Position numbers and translations under genes: made by a program. Under the pieces are notes generated by a model. It saw only the letters and a list, made by a program, of their open reading frames with translations, did no database searches and was not told the DNA's origin. From Peptoniphilaceae bacterium (lineage in GTDB: Bacteria; Bacillota; Clostridia; Tissierellales; Peptoniphilaceae), in contig JASLJE010000016.1 in the NCBI GenBank assembly GCA_030152565.1, forward strand, positions 1 to 5,005: a stretch of 5,005 nucleotides of DNA, read 5' to 3'. Below, piece by piece: positions 1-4,985 of the stretch; position 1 is the stretch's first letter; the number at the start of each line of letters is the position of its first letter.

Positions 1-65
1 TCGACTTGCATGTGTTATGCACGCCGCCAGCGTTTGTCCTGAGCCAGGATCAAACTCTCAATAAA
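1..65 (-). rRNA. rrs: 16S ribosomal RNA, 5' end (partial)
   Basis: Read on the minus strand, this contains the universal 16S start region: AGAGTTTGATCCTGGCTCAG, then an ACGCTGGCGGCG-type block and ACACATGCAAGTCGA at the window edge. Aligning AGAGTTTG with E. coli position 8 puts the mature 5' end near base 65; processing could shift this by a few bases. The gene runs off the left edge, so only about 4% is present. It is the head of an rrn operon transcribed leftwards from the promoters at 169-366. Confidence 0.97.
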
Positions 66-162
66 AAGTTTAATCTGACTCTGTATTTAAATCTGAATTA
101 TTTAACTCAAAGTTATTAACGTATTTAATTTGTTTAGGTTCGTGCCGCCATTAACTGACGAC
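66..162 (-). other. 16S rRNA leader (external transcribed spacer)
   Basis: This is the stretch between the predicted start of the most proximal rrn promoter (G at about 162) and the mature 16S 5' end. It is AT-rich, with one GC-rich patch on the minus strand near 141-150 (TGGCGGCACG). It should be removed during 16S maturation. The 16S 3' flank is outside the window, so the processing stem cannot be checked. No clear boxA antitermination element was found; ACTTTGAG near 105-112 resembles one only weakly. Confidence 0.7.
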
Positions 163-168
163 TTGTTA

Positions 169-197
169 ATAATATCACTAAGTTTTTGCTTTGTCAA
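169..197 (-). promoter_or_regulatory. rrn promoter P1 (proximal)
   Basis: On the minus strand a perfect TTGACA -35 (192-197) is separated by 17 bases from a TATTAT -10 (169-174). Six bases further lies GTCGTC (162-157), so transcription would begin with G at about 162. A perfect 7-1-7 palindrome, GTTGAAA-C-TTTCAAC (207-221), sits 9 bases upstream of the -35. Position just ahead of 16S and the near-consensus hexamers make this the main candidate for rRNA transcription. Confidence 0.85.
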
Positions 198-254
198 GTT
201 TTATTTGTTGAAACTTTCAACTAGGAAAACCTAACGCCTCAATGATGTTATTTA

Positions 255-283
255 TATTATCATCTCAAGAGAGGTTTTGTCAA
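255..283 (-). promoter_or_regulatory. rrn promoter P2
   Basis: On the minus strand TTGACA (278-283) is followed after 17 bases by ATAATA (255-260). Overlapping alternatives are GATAAT with a 16-base spacer and TAATAT with an 18-base spacer, so the exact -10 is uncertain. The spacer contains the small palindrome TCTCAAGAGA (263-272). The motif GAAAGTTT (294-301 on the plus coordinates) lies 10 bases upstream of the -35, as a similar copy does 13 bases upstream of P1. Confidence 0.75.
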
Positions 284-314
284 ATGTTTTTGCAAACTTT
301 CGCTTGAACAACCA

Positions 315-401
315 TTCATCTTTAAGACGACTTTTATATATTAACAAGTATTAGAGATCTTGTCAAATTTAAATTTAACCTTAATGTCTTCATCTTTAAG
401 A
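315..401. repeat. 13-base direct repeat TTCATCTTTAAGA (two copies)
   Basis: Identical copies lie at 315-327 and 389-401, 74 bases apart, flanking promoter P3. The inner copy falls in the initially transcribed region of P3; the outer copy lies upstream of its -35. This suggests that the promoter unit was duplicated and that the outer copy is what remains of a fourth unit. Confidence 0.7.
338..366 (-). promoter_or_regulatory. rrn promoter P3 (distal)
   Basis: On the minus strand TTGACA (361-366) is separated by 17 bases from TAATAT (338-343). As at P1, the -10 is followed by six bases and then GTCGTC (331-326), which would be +1 to +6. An AT-only tract directly upstream of the -35 (about 367-376) resembles an UP element. 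It is most likely the outermost promoter of the rrn operon. Confidence 0.75.
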
Positions 402-440
402 AATCCCTACCATCCCCCCTATAAGGCCATCCTTCTATAT

Positions 441-494
441 TCTATAAAACAAAATAGGCCAGCAGGAAAATAAGTTTTCTCCAACTGGCCTATT
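441..494 (-). terminator. Rho-independent terminator of the 30-residue peptide gene
   Basis: A perfect 10-base inverted repeat, AATAGGCCAG (453-462) with CTGGCCTATT (485-494), encloses an inner imperfect stem of GGAAAA with TTTTCTCC around a short loop. On the minus strand the hairpin is followed by TTTTGTTTTAT, a good U-rich tail. On the plus strand it is followed by AAAGATAAG, so it works for leftward transcripts. It lies 23 bases past the stop codon of the small gene at 518-610 and insulates it from the rrn promoters. Confidence 0.85.
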
Positions 495-517
495 AAAGAT
501 AAGTCTAATTTTATTTT

Positions 518-610
518 TTACTTGTACAAACTACCTATGCCTACTATTAATATTATTGGTATCACTATCATCAAGATTATTATAAGTAAGTTATTTTTAT
601 TATCTTTCAC
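518..610 (-). CDS. 30-residue hydrophobic (single-span membrane) peptide
   Basis: This short minus-strand gene starts with GTG (608-610) and stops with TAA (518-520). A strong GGGAGG ribosome-binding site (616-621) lies five bases before the start. The peptide has a polar, positively charged N-terminus (MKDNKNN), a continuous hydrophobic stretch of Ile, Leu, Val and Met from about residue 8 to 25 with one Pro at 18, and ends in GSLYK. This predicts one transmembrane helix. It is framed by an extended -10 promoter (638-665) and a strong terminator (453-494), giving a predicted mRNA of about 180 bases. I do not recognise the family. Its shape fits small membrane regulators or type I toxin-like peptides, but no antisense RNA is evident and no function is assigned. 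Confidence 0.72.
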   Translation of the reverse strand: MKDNKNNLLIIILMIVIPIILIVGIGSLYK

Positions 611-637
611 AATGACCTCCCATTAAGTCTTTCTTTA

Positions 638-665
638 ATTATATCAGTAATGAGGGCATAGTTAA
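638..665 (-). promoter_or_regulatory. Extended -10 promoter of the 30-residue peptide gene
   Basis: On the minus strand a consensus TATAAT (638-643) is preceded by TGA, giving a perfect extended -10 (TGnTATAAT). TTAACT (660-665), a 4/6 match to the -35 consensus, lies 16 bases upstream. Transcription would start near 631, leaving an untranslated leader of about 20 bases that holds little besides the ribosome-binding site. Confidence 0.75.
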
Positions 666-713
666 AATATTGTTTTATAAAAAAATTCTTCCCTTATAGA
701 TATAAATATTTTT

Positions 714-1016
714 CTATACTGCTATATACTTTTTCTCCAAGTCTTCCAAGTGATAGAAGATATGAACCAGGTCTTCACCAAATTCTAAAAGATCATAGCC
801 TACTTCACCTTCGTCATCTATCTTTTCTATAACCTGTCTTTCCAATAAAATTTTAAGCTTTCTATTTAATTCTGTATGGCTCATATAGGCAATACTAGAT
901 AATATCTCTGAATATTTATGGTTGCCCCCATCGATAGATTTTAATATTTCAGGCACCCATCTAAGCTTTAATAGGTCTTGTAAAAGTTCAAAACCACTAT
1001 TTATATTTTTTTTCAT
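714..1016 (-). CDS. HxlR-type winged-helix transcriptional regulator
   Basis: The 100-residue protein has the layout of the HxlR (DUF24) DNA-binding family. A hydrophobic helix contains LRWVPEIL (18-25), as in the family's W-x3-IL signature. A G-x3-KYSEIL block (30-39) follows, then a recognition-helix region with MSHTELNRKLKILLE (45-59), and a wing around residues 60-76 (QVIEKI to VGYDLLEFG). The C-terminal helix (81-97) would dimerise. The ATG follows GGAGGA (1021-1026) at good spacing. The protein contains no cysteine, so it is unlike the thiol-sensing members such as YodB and HypR, and its signal is unknown. It is divergent from the Dps gene and has a palindrome inside its promoter, which suggests autorepression. 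Control of dps is an inference. No convincing terminator was found directly after it. Confidence 0.85.
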   Translation of the reverse strand: MKKNINSGFELLQDLLKLRWVPEILKSIDGGNHKYSEILSSIAYMSHTELNRKLKILLERQVIEKIDDEGEVGYDLLEFGEDLVHIFYHLEDLEKKYIAV

Positions 1017-1029
1017 TGTATCCTCCTAG

Positions 1030-1045
1030 GGAACAAAATTGTTCC
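1030..1045. promoter_or_regulatory. Perfect palindrome in the regulator's 5' leader
   Basis: GGAACAA-AA-TTGTTCC is a perfect 7-2-7 inverted repeat. It lies three bases upstream of the ribosome-binding site of the HxlR-type gene, inside its predicted untranslated leader. It could be a second operator or an RNA hairpin that influences translation. On the plus strand it is followed by TTTTTG, so weak terminator activity against rightward transcripts is another reading. Confidence 0.5.
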
Positions 1046-1064
1046 TTTTTGTTAGTCTTAAATT

Positions 1065-1093
1065 ATCATATACTAAGTATAGAAATTAAACAA
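1065..1093 (-). promoter_or_regulatory. Promoter of the HxlR-type regulator
   Basis: On the minus strand TTGTTT (1088-1093) is separated by exactly 17 bases from TATGAT (1065-1070). The start would be near 1058, giving a leader of about 40 bases. The palindrome at 1069-1081 fills most of the spacer and touches the -10, a classic position for repression. Confidence 0.7.
1069..1081. promoter_or_regulatory. Candidate operator between the regulator and dps
   Basis: TATACT-A-AGTATA is a perfect 6-1-6 palindrome. It overlaps the -10 and spacer of the regulator's promoter. Its left arm, TATACT, could also be a -10 for the plus-strand dps gene, with a weak -35 TTTTGT (1047-1052) 16 bases upstream. 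HxlR-family proteins bind short AT-rich palindromes as dimers, so this is the best candidate site for the neighbouring regulator. The binding itself is inferred. Confidence 0.6.
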
Positions 1094-1161
1094 GAAGAAA
1101 AAACACATAAAAGTAAACAAGTAACTAAAAATATATATAACAATTTAAATGGAGGAGTTTT

Positions 1162-1596
1162 ATGAAAAACTTAAATAATTTACAAGAATACTTATCAAAC
1201 CTAGCTGTATTAAATATAAAATTACACAATATTCATTGGAATGTTGTAGGACCAAAATTTATGGATGTCCATAACTTTACTGAAGGAATGTATAATCAAT
1301 TCTTCGCAGATTTAGATGAGGTAGCTGAACTATTAAAGACTAAAAATCAAATGCCTTTATCTAATATGAAAGCCTATTTAGAACATGCTTCTATAGATGA
1401 GTTGGAAGAAAGAGATTTTAGAGAAGAAGAATCCCTAAAAATAGTTTTAGAAGATCTAAAATCAATGAAGGCCCTTGCTGGAAAGATTAGAAATCTTGCA
1501 GATGAAGAAGGCGACTTTGAAACAGTAGCAATGTTTGAAGACTTTATTTCATCCTTTAGTAAAAACATTTGGTTCTTAAGCTCAATGTTAAAATAA
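1162..1596 (+). CDS. dps: Dps-family ferritin-like protein
   Basis: The 144-residue protein is the usual size for Dps, the 12-subunit iron-storing cage that oxidises Fe(II) with hydrogen peroxide and protects DNA. The family signature is intact: KLHNIHWNVVGPKF (20-33), His37, Glu41, and DEVAE (52-56). By alignment with Listeria innocua Dps, the ferroxidase ligands are His25, His37, Asp52 and Glu56, with Glu41 replacing Asp47; the neighbouring Trp26 is also kept. The C-terminus ends in NIWFLSSMLK, matching the family's final helix. It has no Lys/Arg-rich N-terminal tail, so direct DNA binding in the E. coli manner is doubtful. The ATG follows GGAGG (1151-1155) at good spacing. No PerR- or Fur-like box was seen. 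A terminator follows at 1609-1630, so it is a single-gene unit. Confidence 0.95.
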   Translation: MKNLNNLQEYLSNLAVLNIKLHNIHWNVVGPKFMDVHNFTEGMYNQFFADLDEVAELLKTKNQMPLSNMKAYLEHASIDELEERDFREEESLKIVLEDLKSMKALAGKIRNLADEEGDFETVAMFEDFISSFSKNIWFLSSMLK

Positions 1597-1608
1597 GCCT
1601 ATAAGTCT

Positions 1609-1630
1609 AGCCCCCTATATGGGGGTTTTT
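1609..1630 (+). terminator. Rho-independent terminator of dps
   Basis: The stem CCCCC (1611-1615) and GGGGG (1621-1625) has a TATAT loop and can be extended by AG with TT. It is followed by TTTTTCTTT. It begins about a dozen bases after the dps stop codon. Confidence 0.88.
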
Positions 1631-1733
1631 CTTTGTGCTTTTATAGAGTCACTAGAGACTCTTCTCTTTTATATGGGGTTTTCTAGTCTTTTTTTATGCA
1701 TTAGTTTCCCTTTTACCTTCTTTCTATATGGGG
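1616..1733 (+). repeat. Three spaced copies of TATATGGGG
   Basis: TATATGGGG occurs at 1616-1624, 1670-1678 and 1725-1733, at steps of 54 and 55 bases, each followed by a T-rich run. The second and third copies also share flanks (CTTCTCTTT and CTTCTTTC before, YTTTNCT after). The first copy is the loop and right arm of the dps terminator; the others have lost the C-rich left arm. They look like decayed duplications of that terminator. Confidence 0.55.
1645..1670 (+). terminator. Second hairpin downstream of dps
   Basis: AGAGTC (1645-1650) and GACTCT (1657-1662) form a six-base stem with a six-base loop, followed by the pyrimidine-rich TCTCTTTT. It could act as a back-up terminator. The U-run is interrupted by C, so its strength is uncertain. 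Confidence 0.4.
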
Positions 1734-1772
1734 CTTTACTATTAAAAGAAGACCGATTGGGGTATCAATAGC

Positions 1773-1801
1773 TAGACAAGGTATTTTAATTATTATATAC
1801 T
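1773..1801 (+). promoter_or_regulatory. Promoter of the carboxykinase-like/aminotransferase operon
   Basis: TAGACA (1773-1778, 5/6 to consensus) and TATACT (1796-1801, 5/6) are separated by exactly 17 bases. Transcription would begin near 1808, leaving a leader of about 25 bases before the TTG start at 1833. No palindrome overlaps it, so it looks like a housekeeping promoter. Confidence 0.75.
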
Positions 1802-1832
1802 AGTTTGAATATAGTTTAAAACGGAGGAAGAT

Positions 1833-3614
1833 TTGAGAAAACAATGGACATTTAAAAACGACAAGGTCGTTATGAATTTTACAAATAATTATTTAAAATC
1901 AAAGGAAGAAGTTTTAGACTCTGAGGGCTTTCATGAAATCCTTAGTGCCTATATCTTTCTTACTGAAAGAAGAAAATATAAGTCTTTTTTACTACTAAAA
2001 AAGATATTTAAAGAAAAGGAAAATGGAGATTTAACCCATCAAATTATCAAGCTATGCAAGCTTTTAATTATTATGGACTCTAAGGAAATCTCCCAAGAAT
2101 TTAAAGAATTTGAAAACATCTATGACCATAGGGATGAATTAAGGGATTTTGTAGAAGATATCTATACCTATTGGAGAAACCTGGAAAGATATGCCATGGT
2201 TGAAGACAAGAGAGATAACTATGGAATTTTAAATGCTAGTTTTATGACTGCTAAAGAAGCATTCAATAAACTAATCATAGAATTATATAGATCTATTTCT
2301 AACAACCTATCCATGACTACCCCTACAGTTTATAGGCAGGTACCTGCAGGAGCCAATGCAGGCTTTATTGTTTACAAGTCAGACTGGGACAGTCCTAAGG
2401 AATATGAAAGATTAAAAAAGATTCCTTTCATTAAGGAAGTTATCTTGGAAGCGCCCTTTATAACCTATCCTAAGAGAAATACTAGAGACGGTATATTTGA
2501 AGAGTTGGATTCCAATCCTATGGAAAGAATAGATATGAATGAAGATAACTTTGTCTGTTATCCAGCCATGGTAGGAGAACTTTTAGCCTATGTTTATGTT
2601 GAAGTATCCTTTTTAACCCATGGTATTTCCCTGGCCAACCTTTTTGAACTGCCTAGGGAGGCTGATATAGCTGGTAAAAAACCACAACTAATTGTAGTTT
2701 TTGGTGCAGATGATAAGTATGAAGATAAGTTTACTGGCTTTTATGATGATAGAGAAAATGATATGGTTATTGGCTATGTATCCAACCACCAGGACCATGA
2801 CTATTTTGGCTATATGAAAAAAATTCTCCTTACTATTCAAAATGTTTACTCCTTAAATAGGAGAAGACTTCCTATCCACGGAGCCATGGTAGCCATAGAA
2901 TTAAAGGATGGTTCCAAGGCTAATATTGTAATAGTTGGAGACAGTGGTGCTGGAAAGAGTGAAAGTATAGAGGCCTTTAGGGCTCTGGCAGCCAATAACA
3001 TTTCTGACATGACCATAATCTTTGACGACATGGGTACTTTTGGAGAAAAAGATGGAAACATATGGGGCTATGGTACTGAAATAGGTGCCTTTGTCAGACT
3101 GGATGACTTGGAAACAGGCTTTGCCTTTAAAGAGTTGGATAGGTCCATCTTTATGAATCCAGATAAGATTAATGCTAGACTAATCACCCCTATATCATCC
3201 TATAAGGATGTGGTTAAGGGCAAAAAAGTTGATATTTTACTTTATGCTAATAATTACACTAAGAGAAATAAGGAAGAAAGTGCTGTAGAAATAATAGAAG
3301 ACATTGAAGAAGCTAAGAAGATATTTATAGAAGGTAAGAGAATGGCCAAGGGTACCACTTCAGAAGAAGGTATCACCAAGTCCTTTTTCGCCAATCCTTT
3401 TGGTCCCCACCAAAGGCCAGATCAAACAAATGAATTAATAGATGCCTACTTTGAAAACCTATATTTATCCAAGGTACCTGTAGGTGTTATCTACACCCAA
3501 TTAGGTTTAGATGGCTTGGAAAAAGACGGTCCTAAGCTGGCAGCCCAAGATTTGTTTGATTTTATTAAATTATTGAATAGTGAGGTATTTAATGAAACTA
3601 TCAAAAAGAATTAA
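1833..3614 (+). CDS. Divergent ATP-type PEP carboxykinase-like protein with N-terminal extension
   Basis: The 593-residue protein starts at TTG, chosen because GGAGG (1823-1827) lies just upstream; the next ATG (residue 14) has no good site. Residues from about 255 match ATP-dependent PEP carboxykinase by eye, in order. LPREADIAGKKPQLIVVFGA (273-292) comes first, then YFGYMKK with Lys329/Lys330 (metal-ligand lysine region) and PIHGAM with His349 (metal-ligand His). The P-loop GDSGAGKS (369-376) follows, then FDDMG with Asp398/Asp399, NARLITPI with Arg449 (E. coli Arg333 position), and KGTTSEEGIT...FFANPFG (507-524). The P-loop also resembles HPr kinase, a related fold. The catalytic core therefore looks intact. 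Oddities are about 165 helical, charged residues at the N-terminus with no recognisable match, no clear GRSPKDK motif (substrate-binding arginine), and a C-terminus some 60-80 residues shorter than usual. Family membership is likely, but PEP/oxaloacetate as substrate is unproven. It is co-transcribed with the aminotransferase. Confidence 0.78.
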   Translation: MRKQWTFKNDKVVMNFTNNYLKSKEEVLDSEGFHEILSAYIFLTERRKYKSFLLLKKIFKEKENGDLTHQIIKLCKLLIIMDSKEISQEFKEFENIYDHRDELRDFVEDIYTYWRNLERYAMVEDKRDNYGILNASFMTAKEAFNKLIIELYRSISNNLSMTTPTVYRQVPAGANAGFIVYKSDWDSPKEYERLKKIPFIKEVILEAPFITYPKRNTRDGIFEELDSNPMERIDMNEDNFVCYPAMVGELLAYVYVEVSFLTHGISLANLFELPREADIAGKKPQLIVVFGADDKYEDKFTGFYDDRENDMVIGYVSNHQDHDYFGYMKKILLTIQNVYSLNRRRLPIHGAMVAIELKDGSKANIVIVGDSGAGKSESIEAFRALAANNISDMTIIFDDMGTFGEKDGNIWGYGTEIGAFVRLDDLETGFAFKELDRSIFMNPDKINARLITPISSYKDVVKGKKVDILLYANNYTKRNKEESAVEIIEDIEEAKKIFIEGKRMAKGTTSEEGITKSFFANPFGPHQRPDQTNELIDAYFENLYLSKVPVGVIYTQLGLDGLEKDGPKLAAQDLFDFIKLLNSEVFNETIKKN

Positions 3615-4776
3615 AAGTGTTGAGCCCTCTCCCATAAGGAAGTTTACTCCCTATGCTGAAGGGGCTGAAAAAAAAGGAATCAAGGTTTACAGATTAAACT
3701 CTGGTCAACCTGATATAGAAACTCCTGAAGAATTTTTCCAACCTATTAGGGAATTTAAGGGAGTATTGTCCTATCAAAGGTCTCAGGGAACGGTAGAACT
3801 TTTGGACAGTTTTGAAAAATATTATAAAAAGAATAATATTCCTTTTACTAAGGATGATATAGTAGCCACCATTGGTGGAACAGATTCAATTTTATATGCC
3901 CTACTTATGACTTGTGATGTGGGAGATGAACTACTTTTACCAGAACCTTTCTACACAAATTATAAGTCTATAGCATCTTTTATCAATATAGAAATTAAGG
4001 CCATACCTACTTCAGCTGAAAACGGCTATGAGCTTCCCAGCCTGGAAACTATGAAGTCTTTAGTAGGACCAAAGACAAGGGCCATCTTATTTTCCAATCC
4101 TGGAAATCCTACAGGAAGGGTTTTCAACCAAAGGGAAATGGATGATCTGGTAAGACTAGCCTTAGATGAAGATCTTTTCATCCTGGCAGATGAAGTCTAT
4201 AGGGAGTTTGTCTATGACCAAAAAATTTTTACATCCTTTGGCCAAATAGAAGAAATTGAAGATAGACTAATTCTCTTGGACAGTATCTCTAAAAGGTATT
4301 CTGCTTGTGGTGCTAGAATAGGATGTATCGCTTCCAAAAATGAAGAGATAATAAAAGAAGCTACCAAGTTGGCTCAATCCAATATAAGTCTTCCCCTACT
4401 AGAACAATTAGGGGCTGCTAATTTAGAAAATGTAGATAGTTCCTTTATGGAAGAGACAAAGAAGGAATATGAAAAAAGAAGAAATATAGTATATGAAAAA
4501 TTAAGTCAAATACCTGGTGTGCTTTGTGAAAAACCAGGAGGAGCCTTTTATATTGGAGCCAAGCTTCCAGTTGAAGATGCCTCTGACTTTGCCAAGTGGC
4601 TACTTACTGATTTTTCCCATGAAGGAGAAACTATTATGATAACTCCTATGGAAGGATTCTATAAAACAGAAGGCCAAGGCAGGTCTGAAATTAGAATAGC
4701 CTATCCTATAAAGGAAGAAGCCTTAATTAGATCCATGGAAATCCTAGGCCTGGCCCTGGAAGAATACAATAGATAG
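3592..4776 (+). CDS. Class I/II pyridoxal-phosphate aminotransferase (aspartate aminotransferase-like)
   Basis: The protein has 394 residues from the ATG at 3592, which follows GAGG (3582-3585) by six bases. A GTG at 3580 would add four residues but lacks a ribosome-binding site. Fold type I motifs are in order: LNSGQPD (35-41), GGTDS (95-99, cofactor phosphate), PEPFY (117-121, ring-stacking position), SNPGNPTG (168-175, Asn172), DEVY (200-203, Asp200 to the pyridine nitrogen and Tyr203), SISK with Lys234 as the cofactor lysine, GARIG with Arg242, and SEIRIAYP with Arg368 for the substrate carboxylate. It transfers amino groups between an amino acid and a 2-oxo acid in the cytosol. Aspartate or an aromatic or branched amino acid are all possible, and motifs alone do not decide. 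It overlaps the preceding gene by 23 bases, so the two are translationally coupled. Confidence 0.9.
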   Translation: MKLSKRIKSVEPSPIRKFTPYAEGAEKKGIKVYRLNSGQPDIETPEEFFQPIREFKGVLSYQRSQGTVELLDSFEKYYKKNNIPFTKDDIVATIGGTDSILYALLMTCDVGDELLLPEPFYTNYKSIASFINIEIKAIPTSAENGYELPSLETMKSLVGPKTRAILFSNPGNPTGRVFNQREMDDLVRLALDEDLFILADEVYREFVYDQKIFTSFGQIEEIEDRLILLDSISKRYSACGARIGCIASKNEEIIKEATKLAQSNISLPLLEQLGAANLENVDSSFMEETKKEYEKRRNIVYEKLSQIPGVLCEKPGGAFYIGAKLPVEDASDFAKWLLTDFSHEGETIMITPMEGFYKTEGQGRSEIRIAYPIKEEALIRSMEILGLALEEYNR

Positions 4777-4792
4777 TTAAATAAATATAGTT

Positions 4793-4822
4793 AGAGAAGA
4801 AGATGACCTTCTTCTCTTTTTT
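4793..4822 (+). terminator. Rho-independent terminator of the operon
   Basis: A perfect 10-base stem, AGAGAAGAAG (4793-4802) with CTTCTTCTCT (4808-4817), has an ATGAC loop and is followed by a run of T. It starts 16 bases after the aminotransferase stop codon and stops rightward transcription before it meets the rrn operon head-on. Confidence 0.92.
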
Positions 4823-4840
4823 CTGCCCATTTTAAACAAT

Positions 4841-4864
4841 AAAAAAAGAGCACTTATGTGCTCT
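4841..4864 (-). terminator. Rho-independent terminator of the upstream rrn operon
   Basis: On the minus strand AGAGCAC, an ATAA loop and GTGCTCT form a perfect seven-base stem followed by TTTTTT (4846-4841). It lies directly after the 5S gene and faces the terminator at 4793-4822, separated by about 20 bases. Confidence 0.9.
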
Positions 4865-4872
4865 CATTTAAT

Positions 4873-4985
4873 TTGGCGGCTACCTACTCTCCCAAGACGT
4901 CACCGTCTAAGTACCATCGGCGTTAGAAGGCTTAACTTCCGTGTTCGAGATGGGTACGGGTGTATCCCTTCTGCTATCGCCACCA
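4873..4985 (-). rRNA. rrf: 5S ribosomal RNA
   Basis: The minus strand carries the conserved 5S core CCCATCTCGAACACGGAAG (loop B/C region) and TTGGGAGAGTAGG near the 3' end. The ends pair as helix I: TGGTGGC (4985-4979) with GCCGCCA (4880-4874). The length of about 113 bases is close to the bacterial norm; ends are set by this pairing and may be off by a few bases. It is the last gene of an rrn operon that enters from the right edge. Confidence 0.96.

Noticed and set aside
660..713. Terminator for the HxlR-type gene
   Set aside because: Only a five-base A/T stem (TTATA-TC-TATAA on the minus strand) precedes the T-run, too weak to call. Read-through into the small peptide gene remains possible.
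1082..1161. PerR or Fur box, or a strong separate promoter, directly before dps
   Set aside because: AT-rich runs such as TATATATAA (1132-1140) give a possible -10, but no acceptable -35 lies at the right distance and no PerR- or Fur-type palindrome is present.
1374..1568. Minus-strand open frame of 64 codons
   Set aside because: It lies wholly inside the well-supported dps gene, has Ser/Lys-rich low-complexity content typical of an antisense reading, and has no ribosome-binding site.
1673..1771. Plus-strand 32-codon frame between dps and the carboxykinase-like gene
   Set aside because: There is no ribosome-binding site before its ATG, it overlaps the terminator-like repeats, and its Phe/Leu-rich content follows from the T-rich DNA.
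2846..3061. Minus-strand open frame of 71 codons
   Set aside because: It is antisense to the P-loop region of the carboxykinase-like gene and shows no initiation signals or recognisable protein.
3580..3591. GTG start four codons upstream of the aminotransferase ATG
   Set aside because: No purine-rich site precedes it, while GAGG is correctly placed for the ATG at 3592.
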